The translations under genes and the position numbers were made by a program. The notes below the pieces were generated by a model. The model did not search any database and was not told where the DNA came from. It saw only the letters and a program-made list of their open reading frames with translations. This document shows positions 6,253 through 12,165 of a DNA stretch of 12,165 nucleotides, piece after piece. Each line of letters opens with the position of its first letter. The stretch's first letter is position 1. This DNA comes from an uncultured Capnocytophaga sp. (GTDB taxonomy: Bacteria > Bacteroidota > Bacteroidia > Flavobacteriales > Flavobacteriaceae): assembly GCA_915070235.1 (NCBI GenBank), contig CAJZFM010000035.1:1-12165 (forward strand). The letters are read 5' to 3'.

Positions 6253-8200
6253 CTTTTTTAAGCCACTCCTTATACGTCTCCACATCCACATATTGCACAG
6301 GGGTGGAGAGCAGTTCAGCATCAGGGGAGAGTAGCACATAATAAGGCTGGGAGGCCGAAGAAAAATTCACCTCTTGGAAGGTCGCCCACTTATCACCTAT
6401 GGTCTTAATGTATTCTACACGGCCATTGCGGTGTTTGAAATCAAATTGTTTGTCCTTGGGTAGCTCCTCTTTGTCATCTACATAGAGGGAGATAAGGACA
6501 TAATGCTGCATGAGCTTTTTCACCTCTGGGTCTGTCCATACATGCTCTTCCATTTTGCGGCAATTCACACATGCCCAACCTGTAAAGTCCAGCATCACGG
6601 GCATATTATGTGCCTTGGCATAGGCCATACCCTCGTAATAGTCTTTGAAAACTACTTGCTCACTCTTTTGCTCCTTATGGAAAAACGCATAGGACTCTGG
6701 CGGTGGGAATCCGCTAAGCAGTCTTAGACTATTCTTTCCGAAAAGTCCTAAGAGCAGATATACAGAAAAAGCAGCTGAAAGTACCCCTATAAGCAAACGC
6801 CCTTTGGAATATTGCTTCAGTGGCTTGCGTGGCTCATCGTGTGGAAAACGGATAAACCCGAACAGATATAGGGTAAGCAAGGCAAAAAGCAAGAGCCATA
6901 GCCCTACGAATACCTCACGCTTGAGCAGTCCCCAGTGTTGTACCAGATCGGCATTGGAAAGGAACTTAAGGGCAAAGGCCAGTTCCAAGAAGCCCAAAAA
7001 TACCTTGGCGGTGGTCATCCAACCTCCTGATTTTGGCAAAGAGTTGAGCCAAGAAGGGAAAAGGGCAAAGAGGACAAAAGGCAAAGCCAACGATAGCCCA
7101 AAACCTGCCATACCTAAGGTAAGCTGGATAGCCCCTCCCGAGGAGAGCGAACCTGCTAAGAGCGAACCCAAGATAGGCCCTGTACAAGAGAACGATACTA
7201 TGGCTAAGGTCAGTGCCATAAAGAAGATGCCTATAATACCGCCCACATTGGAGGCATTGTCCATCTTATTCCCCCATGAGGAAGGCAAGGTGATTTCGTA
7301 GAAGCCAAAGAATGAAAAGGCGAAAATAACAAAAATCACAAAGAAAGCCACATTGAGCCATACATTGGTGGAAATGGTATTGAGTATCTCAGGGTCTATA
7401 TTGTCTAAGAAGTGGAAAGGTATGCTCAAAAGAACATAGATGAGCAATATAAAGAAGCCATACAAGATCGCATTAAAGACACCTTTCTTACGCGTTTTGC
7501 TTTGCTTGGTAAAGAAAGAAACCGTAAGGGGAATCATCGGGAATACACAAGGGGTAAGTAGGGCGATGAAGCCTCCCAAAAAGCCTAAGATAAAGACCAT
7601 CCAATTGGATTCTTTTTGAGTCTCTCCTATGAGTTCCTTATTCTTAAGGGGAATCTCCAATTGCTTGGCCATATCCTCACTGCGGGCATCTACCTGCTTT
7701 TGTTCCACTTGGGCTACAGAACCGTCAAGGGAGAAAACGAAATCTTCCTTGAGGTTGATACACACATCTATACATGCTTGGCAGAAGATATTTCCTTTGA
7801 TATGTTTTACATTGGGATCAGTGAGTTTTACCTTTTGGGTGATCTTTATCTCTTTCTCAAAAAAGAGTTCATCTACCCCAAAGACATCATTGAAGGCCTT
7901 ATGTAGGCCTTCTTCCTTAGAATCGCCTACCAGCTCTATCCCTTCAGTTGTATAGGTGATGACCATCGGCAGGGCGCCTCCCTTAGGGTTGTTCTGCGAA
8001 TATACATGCCACTTAGGGGCTATTTTCCCCTTGAAGGTCAGTAGGTATTCCCCCTCGGAAAGCCTCTCTTGAGAGAATGTCCATACCACTGGATTCTCAT
8101 CCTGCTGTCCTCCACCGAAGGACGGCTGAAAGTTGATTTGCGCACCAGCAAAAGCCACTGCCCATAGTGCTATAAAGAATGCAAATATTTTTTTGTTCAT
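6239..8200 (-). CDS. dsbD: Thiol:disulfide interchange protein DsbD
   Basis: Inner-membrane protein that carries electrons from cytoplasmic thioredoxin to periplasmic thiol proteins. The 653-aa protein has a signal peptide (1-20, cut near GAQ), and a periplasmic alpha domain (about 25-190) whose CQACIDVC motif gives Cys140, 143 and 147. The membrane core (200-490) has TPCVFPMIP (Cys218) and SFSCTGPILGS (Cys339), the two redox cysteines of the family. The C-terminal thioredoxin fold (515-650) has CVNC (Cys544/Cys547) and a cis-Pro at 619. All three DsbD modules are present, so it is full length rather than a CcdA-type fragment. It starts 9 nt after porT and is probably in the menG-porT operon. 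The terminal GVKK and stop are repeat-derived. Confidence 0.95.
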   Translation of the reverse strand: MNKKIFAFFIALWAVAFAGAQINFQPSFGGGQQDENPVVWTFSQERLSEGEYLLTFKGKIAPKWHVYSQNNPKGGALPMVITYTTEGIELVGDSKEEGLHKAFNDVFGVDELFFEKEIKITQKVKLTDPNVKHIKGNIFCQACIDVCINLKEDFVFSLDGSVAQVEQKQVDARSEDMAKQLEIPLKNKELIGETQKESNWMVFILGFLGGFIALLTPCVFPMIPLTVSFFTKQSKTRKKGVFNAILYGFFILLIYVLLSIPFHFLDNIDPEILNTISTNVWLNVAFFVIFVIFAFSFFGFYEITLPSSWGNKMDNASNVGGIIGIFFMALTLAIVSFSCTGPILGSLLAGSLSSGGAIQLTLGMAGFGLSLALPFVLFALFPSWLNSLPKSGGWMTTAKVFLGFLELAFALKFLSNADLVQHWGLLKREVFVGLWLLLFALLTLYLFGFIRFPHDEPRKPLKQYSKGRLLIGVLSAAFSVYLLLGLFGKNSLRLLSGFPPPESYAFFHKEQKSEQVVFKDYYEGMAYAKAHNMPVMLDFTGWACVNCRKMEEHVWTDPEVKKLMQHYVLISLYVDDKEELPKDKQFDFKHRNGRVEYIKTIGDKWATFQEVNFSSASQPYYVLLSPDAELLSTPVQYVDVETYKEWLKKGVKK

Positions 8201-8209
8201 ATCTTGAGT

Positions 8210-8902
8210 TTATTCAAACGTTAAGTTGATCATCACCGCTCTGGTATAGATACTCCTTAGATTACCTGTCCAAGGGCTATTGGGATCATTGTCGTGTATG
8301 AGCTCGTTATTGATAGAAAACAGCCCGCGTATGGAGGGGGTAAAGCGAAAATGGGGCGTATAGAGGTCTATCCCAAAACCGAGTTCGTAAAAGAATATAG
8401 TGGGGTTTACCCTGAACTTCCCTTCTACATTGTCCTCTCTGGATTTGTTATTGGCACTCAGATTCAGTGTCATAGAAGCCCCTGCTGTTACATAGGGCTT
8501 GAAGTTGTCCCAGCGCTTAGACCCGTACTTGAGCAGCACAGGGATATAGATATAGGTGGAGGCTACCTCCCTATAGCGCGAACGCTCTTGTACAAACCCT
8601 GGGAAGTCTAACTGCCGCTTGTTATAAATCAACCCTGGCTCAAAACGCGCACTAAGGTGATCCACCAAGCGCAAATCTCCTGTCAGTCCTACATTGAACC
8701 CGTAAGATTTTTGGGTCTGTATGTCTGTTTTATTCACGTTATTGTAGTCAAACCTCTCATAGTCCATACGGAAATCCATGGTATTTAGCCCAAAATAGTA
8801 GCCCCATTGGAATTTCTGGTAATCAAAATCCTCCAAGTGTATAATCGGCTGGGCTATTGCCAAAGAAGGTAGTAAAAATATAAATAGTAGTATTCTTTTC
8901 AT
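8210..8902 (-). CDS. porT: PorT/SprT-like protein of the type IX secretion/gliding system
   Basis: Member of the PorT family, membrane beta-barrel-type proteins needed for type IX secretion and gliding in Bacteroidota. The 230-aa protein has a clean signal peptide (MKRILLFIFLLPSLAIA, then QPII). The rest alternates polar and aromatic residues as in an 8-strand beta-barrel: WGYYFGLNTMDF, YGFNVGLTGDLRLVDH, LSARFEPGLIYNKR, YIYIPVLLKYG, KPYVTAGASMTLNL, TIFFYELGFGIDLY, FRFTPSIRGLFSIN. It ends in a typical outer-membrane aromatic terminus (AVMINLTFE). It lies 6 nt after menG, a neighbour I recall for porT in flavobacteria. The call rests on length, barrel pattern and context; a generic PorT-like barrel is the alternative. 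Confidence 0.8.
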   Translation of the reverse strand: MKRILLFIFLLPSLAIAQPIIHLEDFDYQKFQWGYYFGLNTMDFRMDYERFDYNNVNKTDIQTQKSYGFNVGLTGDLRLVDHLSARFEPGLIYNKRQLDFPGFVQERSRYREVASTYIYIPVLLKYGSKRWDNFKPYVTAGASMTLNLSANNKSREDNVEGKFRVNPTIFFYELGFGIDLYTPHFRFTPSIRGLFSINNELIHDNDPNSPWTGNLRSIYTRAVMINLTFE

Positions 8903-8908
8903 AATCTC

Positions 8909-9643
8909 TTATTTATCAGCTACATATATAGTAGCTACCCCTAAGAATTGCGGATAGAACTTAACTCGTGAGAAACCTATTTCTCTCTCTAATATATCGG
9001 CCAACTGCTTCCCAAAAGGAAACTTCGCCGCTGATTCCGATAGGTAGGCATAGGCATTCTGGTTCTTGGCCAGTAGCTTGCCCATTAGGGGTACGACAAA
9101 CTTGGTATAGAATTTATACCCCTGCTTATAGGGAAAGCGGGTAGGTACCGAGGTTTCCAGAATGACCAACCTGCCTTCTGGGCGCAACACACGTCTAAGC
9201 TCGGAAAGTCCCTTTTGCAGGTTCTCAAAATTGCGCACTCCAAAGGATACTGTTACTGCATCAAAACTGCCATCAGCAAAGGGTAGATGCTCGCTATCGG
9301 CCAGCTGCATCGTGATACGCTCCGACAGACCCAGCGCCTTGACCTTCTGCTCCCCTACCGAGAGCATACCTTGGGATATATCCACCCCTGTGATATGTGC
9401 GCCCGCTATCTTGGAGAGTTCTATGGCCAAATCGCCCGTTCCTGTAGCCACATCAAGAATTGTGCCAGCCTTCACCTCTGCCACTTTTTCCCTGACACGC
9501 CTGCGCCAAGTGATGTCCATCCGCAGGGTCATCACACGATTCAGCCCATCGTAGGAGGGAGAGATGGTGTCAAACATCTCTTGTACTTGTTCTTTCTTCC
9601 CCTTATCCGAATGCTTATCAGGGGTTACTATCTCTGCTTGCAT
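8909..9643 (-). CDS. menG: Demethylmenaquinone methyltransferase (UbiE/MenG family)
   Basis: SAM-dependent C-methyltransferase that converts demethylmenaquinone to menaquinone, the last step of that pathway; Bacteroidota normally lack ubiquinone, so the MenG role is the likely one. The 244-aa protein has the family N-terminus (VQEMFDTISPSYDGLNRVMT), SAM motif I LDVATGTGDLA (63-73), acidic motif GVDIS (86-90), and the UbiE signatures SFGVRNFENLQKGL and LRPEGRLVILETSVP. An in-frame ATG at 9706 would add 21 residues, but that stretch covers a heptanucleotide array and the -7 promoter box, so the start is the ATG at 9641-9643 (MQAEIVTPDK). It is probably the first gene of the menG-porT-dsbD operon. 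Confidence 0.94.
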   Translation of the reverse strand: MQAEIVTPDKHSDKGKKEQVQEMFDTISPSYDGLNRVMTLRMDITWRRRVREKVAEVKAGTILDVATGTGDLAIELSKIAGAHITGVDISQGMLSVGEQKVKALGLSERITMQLADSEHLPFADGSFDAVTVSFGVRNFENLQKGLSELRRVLRPEGRLVILETSVPTRFPYKQGYKFYTKFVVPLMGKLLAKNQNAYAYLSESAAKFPFGKQLADILEREIGFSRVKFYPQFLGVATIYVADK

Positions 9644-9660
9644 GCGTTCTATTTGAGGTG

Positions 9661-9685
9661 CAAAGATACAAATAAATAATGACAA
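9661..9685 (-). promoter_or_regulatory. Promoter -7 box of the menG operon
   Basis: On the minus strand TATCTTTG (9661-9668) matches the Bacteroidota -7 box and lies 17 nt before the menG ATG. The only nearby -33-like TTG (9683-9685) is 14 nt upstream, shorter than usual, and sits inside the hairpin stem. The -33 assignment is therefore weak. Confidence 0.55.
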
Positions 9686-9751
9686 GTGACTAATGACTAG
9701 TGACAAATATCATTCAAAAATGATTCGTCACTTATCATTAGTCACTTGTCA
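9680..9751 (-). terminator. Nested long hairpin, probable terminator just ahead of the menG promoter
   Basis: The outer arms 9680-9696 and 9735-9751 pair perfectly over 17 bp. Inside, AGTGAC (9699-9704) pairs with GTCACT (9727-9732), and ATCATT (9709-9714) with AATGAT (9719-9724) around a CAAA loop. This gives about 29 bp in total with small internal loops. It follows the DUF5723-like gene and ends 12 nt from the menG -7 box. Confidence 0.6.
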
Positions 9752-9779
9752 CTAGCCGTTAGTCACTTGTCACTCGTCA
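9680..9779. repeat. Heptanucleotide array (AGTGACT class) between the DUF5723-like gene and menG
   Basis: Units of the type AGTGACA, AGTGACT, AATGACT run from 9680 to about 9705. The complementary sense (TAGTCACT, TGTCACT, CGTCACT) fills the gap from 9727 to the stop of the outer-membrane protein gene. TTAGTCACTTGTCACT occurs twice, from 9738 and from 9759. The TAG stop of the upstream gene abuts the last unit. Confidence 0.85.
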
Positions 9780-11123
9780 CTATTGATAGATATTTCCGAA
9801 GCGGAGACCTACAAAAGCGTTGAGTTCTTTAGAGGAGCCTATGAGGTTACCAAAGACACTACGAGAACCAAAGATTAGTGGGCCTACATGAAGTGCTACC
9901 CCTGTATTGAAGCCTGATATTTCGTTATAGCTAATAGGCAAGAATGCCCCGAATACACCATTGCCCCAGTGTGTTTCATAGCGTGGAGTAAGTACGAAGT
10001 CATTAGCATAATGTGCATTGTACTCGTTCTTTGACACCATATTGAGTTGGCTGGAAAGATTAACATAGAATCCATCTACGAAACGGTAATCTAAATTGAT
10101 ATTCAAGGTAGTAGGCAAAGAAGATTTGAAAGAAGTGCCTCCAAGTTTTTCAGGTCGTGGAACTGCATCCAAAGACTTTTGAACATCGTTAAGGTTGATA
10201 TCTTGATTTACCAAGTTATAGCGATAGGACTTGTTATTAGTCTCATAGCTAAGCCTTCCTAAGTCAAGCAAAGCAACTCCTACTTTAAAGCGGTAAGGAA
10301 TATGTCCGTCACAGTTAGGACAACCATCTTCACTATATTCGTAGATTACACCCAAGTCAGCTGCTACGGTAGAGGCAGAAGTAGCAAAGAAGTCTGGTGA
10401 GCCAAGCACGTCCAAGCCGCCACTTCTCACTTCAGCATCAGCATTTTTTACGTGGAGTATAGGATCACCTTTGACATCTTTACCCAATGAAAAGTTATTA
10501 GCATTCGCTCCTTTGATTCCCATATAGAAGCTACCAGTACCTTGTACAAGTTTCACTCCTGCACCCAAGCGGATAATGTTGTAACCATCGTTCATGAGAG
10601 TATAGCTCCATACTGCCCCTATTTCTCTAAAGGCATTGGCCAATACATTCATATCGGAAACACCTCTCAATTCCTTATAACTTCCCAAGTTACTGGAAAG
10701 ATTCATATTCTTAGCATCCATGATTGCCTGTAGTACATTAGCATCAATACCAGTGGTGCCTCCCATAACACGTAAGCGAGATACAAGCCCTACTGCGTGT
10801 TCTTTATTGATACGTACAATAAAGGATGGCCCCAATACATCAGCATTAATCCTTGCATCAATAGCTTTGGAATTGGCTAAGTTGTCCGTAAATTTCTTGA
10901 AAGAGTTTTCCAAGTCAAAGGAAAAGCCCATCTCATTGTTGCCTAAGTTGGCATCTACAGCCAAGAGATTCACGTCCCAAGGGCGCGCCCATAGCGCATG
11001 CGCTGGGTTAGAAATGGTGGAGAGTGCTCCACCGTAGGTACTCGTTCTAAGCCCTGCAAAGGACTGTTGCGCCATACCCTCATAGGCTATCAAGCCCAAC
11101 AAAGATAGAAGAATTTTTTTCAT
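9780..11123 (-). CDS. DUF5723-like outer-membrane protein
   Basis: A 447-aa protein with a signal peptide (MKKILLSLLGLIAYEGMA, then QQSF). Near the mature N-terminus it has a Bacteroidota barrel pattern (FAGLRTSTYGGALSTISNPA, then WDVNLLAVDANLG), as in families described as DUF5723 or conserved outer-membrane beta-barrels. Many amphipathic strand-like stretches follow (GPSFIVRI, HAVGLVSRLRV, RFKVGVALLDLG, LNINLDYRFVDGFYVNLSS). The end (KELNAFVGLRFGNIYQ) resembles a final barrel strand. A CPNC pair (Cys268/Cys271) sits in a loop and is unusual for such proteins. Function is unknown and the family name is from pattern memory. It has its own -7 box at 11151-11158 and is followed by a long hairpin, so it is probably transcribed alone. 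Confidence 0.75.
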   Translation of the reverse strand: MKKILLSLLGLIAYEGMAQQSFAGLRTSTYGGALSTISNPAHALWARPWDVNLLAVDANLGNNEMGFSFDLENSFKKFTDNLANSKAIDARINADVLGPSFIVRINKEHAVGLVSRLRVMGGTTGIDANVLQAIMDAKNMNLSSNLGSYKELRGVSDMNVLANAFREIGAVWSYTLMNDGYNIIRLGAGVKLVQGTGSFYMGIKGANANNFSLGKDVKGDPILHVKNADAEVRSGGLDVLGSPDFFATSASTVAADLGVIYEYSEDGCPNCDGHIPYRFKVGVALLDLGRLSYETNNKSYRYNLVNQDINLNDVQKSLDAVPRPEKLGGTSFKSSLPTTLNINLDYRFVDGFYVNLSSQLNMVSKNEYNAHYANDFVLTPRYETHWGNGVFGAFLPISYNEISGFNTGVALHVGPLIFGSRSVFGNLIGSSKELNAFVGLRFGNIYQ

Positions 11124-11150
11124 AACAATTTATCCATTTTTTTCAAGGGA

Positions 11151-11158
11151 CAAAAGTA
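11151..11158 (-). promoter_or_regulatory. Promoter -7 box of the DUF5723-like gene
   Basis: On the minus strand TACTTTTG matches TAnnTTTG and lies 27 nt before the ATG. No good TTG is found at the expected -33 distance. Confidence 0.55.
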
Positions 11159-11216
11159 CAAAAATAATATTTAATTATCTATAATTAATCATTATTTAAC
11201 TTTTCTATTTTTTACC

Positions 11217-11251
11217 CTTCACTTTTCCCCCTTCACTATTCATCTTTCATT
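11217..11251. repeat. Degenerate heptanucleotide array upstream of the nitroreductase gene
   Basis: Five in-phase units: CTTCACT, TTTCCCC, CTTCACT, ATTCATC, TTTCATT. They occupy the -33 side of the nitroreductase promoter in the 165-nt divergent gap 11124-11288. Apart from this array and the two promoter boxes, that gap is AT-rich with nothing else recognised. Confidence 0.6.
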
Positions 11252-11260
11252 TATTTTTCG

Positions 11261-11268
11261 TACTTTTG
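11261..11268 (+). promoter_or_regulatory. Promoter -7 box of the nitroreductase gene
   Basis: TACTTTTG matches TAnnTTTG and lies 20 nt before the ATG at 11289. The -33 region is occupied by the degenerate heptad array and has no clear TTG. Confidence 0.6.
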
Positions 11269-11288
11269 CCACAAAAATTTTTTATTCT

Positions 11289-11879
11289 ATGAATTTCTTA
11301 TCTATTGCACAAAATCGCTATACTACTAAGATGTATAACGGGAAGCGTATCCCCGAAGATACCCTTAACCAGCTCAAGGAAATCCTCCGCCTCTCACCCT
11401 CCTCTATCAACAGCCAACCTTGGCAGTTTGTTTTCGTGGGTGATAAGCGTAAGAATGAGGTTTTCGCGCCTCTTTCCTTGATGAATCAGGAGCGTGTGAA
11501 ACTCGCCAGCCATATTGTCATCTTTAGAGTGTTAGACAGTGTTGCCCGCTTTGAACAAGAGGCACCTTCTTATATTTCAGAAGGCGGCTTTGCTTTCTAT
11601 AAGCAGTATATCAAAAGCCAAGGCGAGGCTCATGTGGAGGCTTGGATGGGACACCAAGTATATGTGGCCTTAGGCTACTTCCTCTCCGCTTGTGCCTCTA
11701 TGGGGATTGACTCTACTCCTATGGAGGGTATCCTCCCTGCTGAGTACGACAAGCACCTGCCTAAGGACGGCTACCGCACCCTCTTTGCTGTGGATATTGG
11801 CTACCGCGACCCCGATGACGCTAACCAACCTGACCGCACTGCTAAAAAGAGAAAAACAGAGGTAGTGAAAAGTGAATAG
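11289..11879 (+). CDS. NAD(P)H-dependent oxidoreductase, NfsB-like nitroreductase family
   Basis: FMN-containing cytoplasmic oxidoreductase of the nitroreductase superfamily, NfsB/dihydropteridine reductase branch; these reduce nitroaromatics, quinones or pterins with NAD(P)H, and the natural substrate here is unknown. The 196-aa protein has the FMN phosphate motif RYTTK (10-14), SPSSINSQPWQFVFV (36-50), EAWMGHQVYVALGYFL (117-132), GIDSTPMEG (139-147) and the C-terminal GYRDPDD...KKRK. It is shorter than E. coli NfsB (217 aa), mainly in the middle. The ATG at 11289 gives the standard MNFLSIAQNRYTTK start. The ancestral end was probably near KTEVV; the last KSE and the TAG come from a heptanucleotide array. 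It has its own -7 box and a hairpin downstream. Confidence 0.92.
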   Translation: MNFLSIAQNRYTTKMYNGKRIPEDTLNQLKEILRLSPSSINSQPWQFVFVGDKRKNEVFAPLSLMNQERVKLASHIVIFRVLDSVARFEQEAPSYISEGGFAFYKQYIKSQGEAHVEAWMGHQVYVALGYFLSACASMGIDSTPMEGILPAEYDKHLPKDGYRTLFAVDIGYRDPDDANQPDRTAKKRKTEVVKSE

Positions 11880-11914
11880 CGTTTTTCACTATTCACTTTT
11901 TACTATTCACTTAT
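11864..11914. repeat. Heptanucleotide array at the 3' end of the nitroreductase gene
   Basis: AGTGAAA, AGTGAAT, AGCGTTT, then after a 2-nt slip CACTATT, CACTTTT, TACTATT, CACTTAT. The first two units encode the C-terminal residues and the TAG stop of the nitroreductase. Confidence 0.85.
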
Positions 11915-11920
11915 TTTTTT
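11865..11920 (+). terminator. Hairpin plus T-rich tail after the nitroreductase gene
   Basis: Arms 11865-11879 and 11889-11903 pair over 15 bp with one G-U wobble (11867/11901) and a 9-nt loop. The T-rich stretch ttattttttt follows at 11911-11920. This is the most terminator-like of the hairpins in the window, and it also covers the last codons of the gene. Confidence 0.65.
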
Positions 11921-11921
11921 G

Positions 11922-11929
11922 TATTTTTG
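11922..11929 (+). promoter_or_regulatory. Promoter -7 box of the ABC-F gene
   Basis: TATTTTTG matches TAnnTTTG and lies 24 nt before the ATG at 11954. It directly follows the T-rich tail of the preceding hairpin. No clear -33 TTG is visible. Confidence 0.55.
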
Positions 11930-11953
11930 CCCCCACTCTTATATCATACAACT

Positions 11954-12165
11954 ATGCTGAATGTTAGCGACTTATCTATTTCTTTCCAAGGAGAAACACT
12001 CTTCTCCGATGTGGCTTTTATGCTCGTCGGTGGGGATCGAGTAGGGATTATTGGCAAAAATGGCGCTGGAAAATCCACTTTGCTCAAGATGCTCTCAGGG
12101 GAATTACCTCCCGATACGGGCACTATTGCCCTAGAGCGAAATGCAAAGATTGGTTACCTAAAACA
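11954..12165 (+). CDS. ABC-F family ATP-binding protein, 5' part
   Basis: Start of a soluble duplicated ABC ATPase of the ABC-F (Uup/EttA/YdiF-like) family; such proteins bind the ribosome and have translation-factor or ribosome-protection roles rather than transport. About 70 codons are present. The translation begins MLNVSDLSISFQGETLFSDV and continues with VGIIGKNGAGKSTLLKMLSG, whose Walker A is GKNGAGKS, and ends ERNAKIGYLKQ at the Q-loop, where the window ends. The NAKIGYLKQ spacing is typical of ABC-F. Which subgroup it belongs to cannot be told without the linker and second domain. The ATG at 11954 gives the normal family start. Confidence 0.85.
   Translation, partial: MLNVSDLSISFQGETLFSDVAFMLVGGDRVGIIGKNGAGKSTLLKMLSGELPPDTGTIALERNAKIGYLK

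Noticed and set aside
6804..7301. 165-codon open frame on the plus strand
   Set aside because: It lies wholly inside dsbD on the opposite strand. Its composition is Ser/Lys/Pro-rich without any domain, while the dsbD frame has all expected motifs.
9162..9679. Two plus-strand open frames of 130 codons each
   Set aside because: Both are antisense to menG, which has strong family motifs across the same region.

Overview
This window looks like a stretch of a Bacteroidota chromosome, most likely class Flavobacteriia and possibly a Capnocytophaga-like organism (the genus is an inference). The evidence is a PorT-type protein of the type IX secretion/gliding machinery, a menaquinone-type methyltransferase beside it, a DUF5723-like outer-membrane protein, and several upstream regions with the Bacteroidota -7 promoter box TAnnTTTG. 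No rRNA, tRNA, CRISPR array, transposase, integrase or phage gene was seen. The genes are mostly conserved housekeeping and envelope functions.

Layout. 1-257 (-) is the 5' end of sucD. A divergent promoter region follows at 258-430, carrying a 22-bp perfect inverted repeat. 431-1934 (+) is an mlaE-mlaF lipid-transport ABC pair. 1963-9643 (-) is a long run of same-strand genes; in transcription order they are menG/ubiE, porT, dsbD, dld, a predicted lipoprotein/membrane protein, two related small membrane proteins and gcvH. 9780-11123 (-) is a DUF5723-like outer-membrane protein. 11289-11879 (+) is an NfsB-like nitroreductase. 11954-12165 (+) is the start of an ABC-F ATPase. menG-porT-dsbD are packed within 6-9 nt and are probably one operon. 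The two small membrane genes and the lipoprotein gene form a second tight group.

Functional picture. MenG finishes menaquinone and Dld is a quinone-linked D-lactate dehydrogenase that would feed electrons into that pool. DsbD moves reducing power across the inner membrane, PorT serves the outer-membrane secretion machinery, and MlaEF moves phospholipid between the membranes. SucD and GcvH are central-metabolism components.

The most unusual signal is not a gene. All eight gaps longer than 40 bp contain tandem arrays of a degenerate 7-nt unit (AGTGAAT/AATGATT/AGTGACT/AGTTTTA classes, the last array being weak). Many arrays switch to the complementary unit half-way, often without losing the 7-nt phase, and so form long hairpins. 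Several arrays run into genes: they supply stop codons and C-terminal residues (such as ...KSE), and in one gene they encode the basic start of a signal peptide. They also create false N-terminal extensions upstream of gcvH and menG, so I moved those starts downstream.
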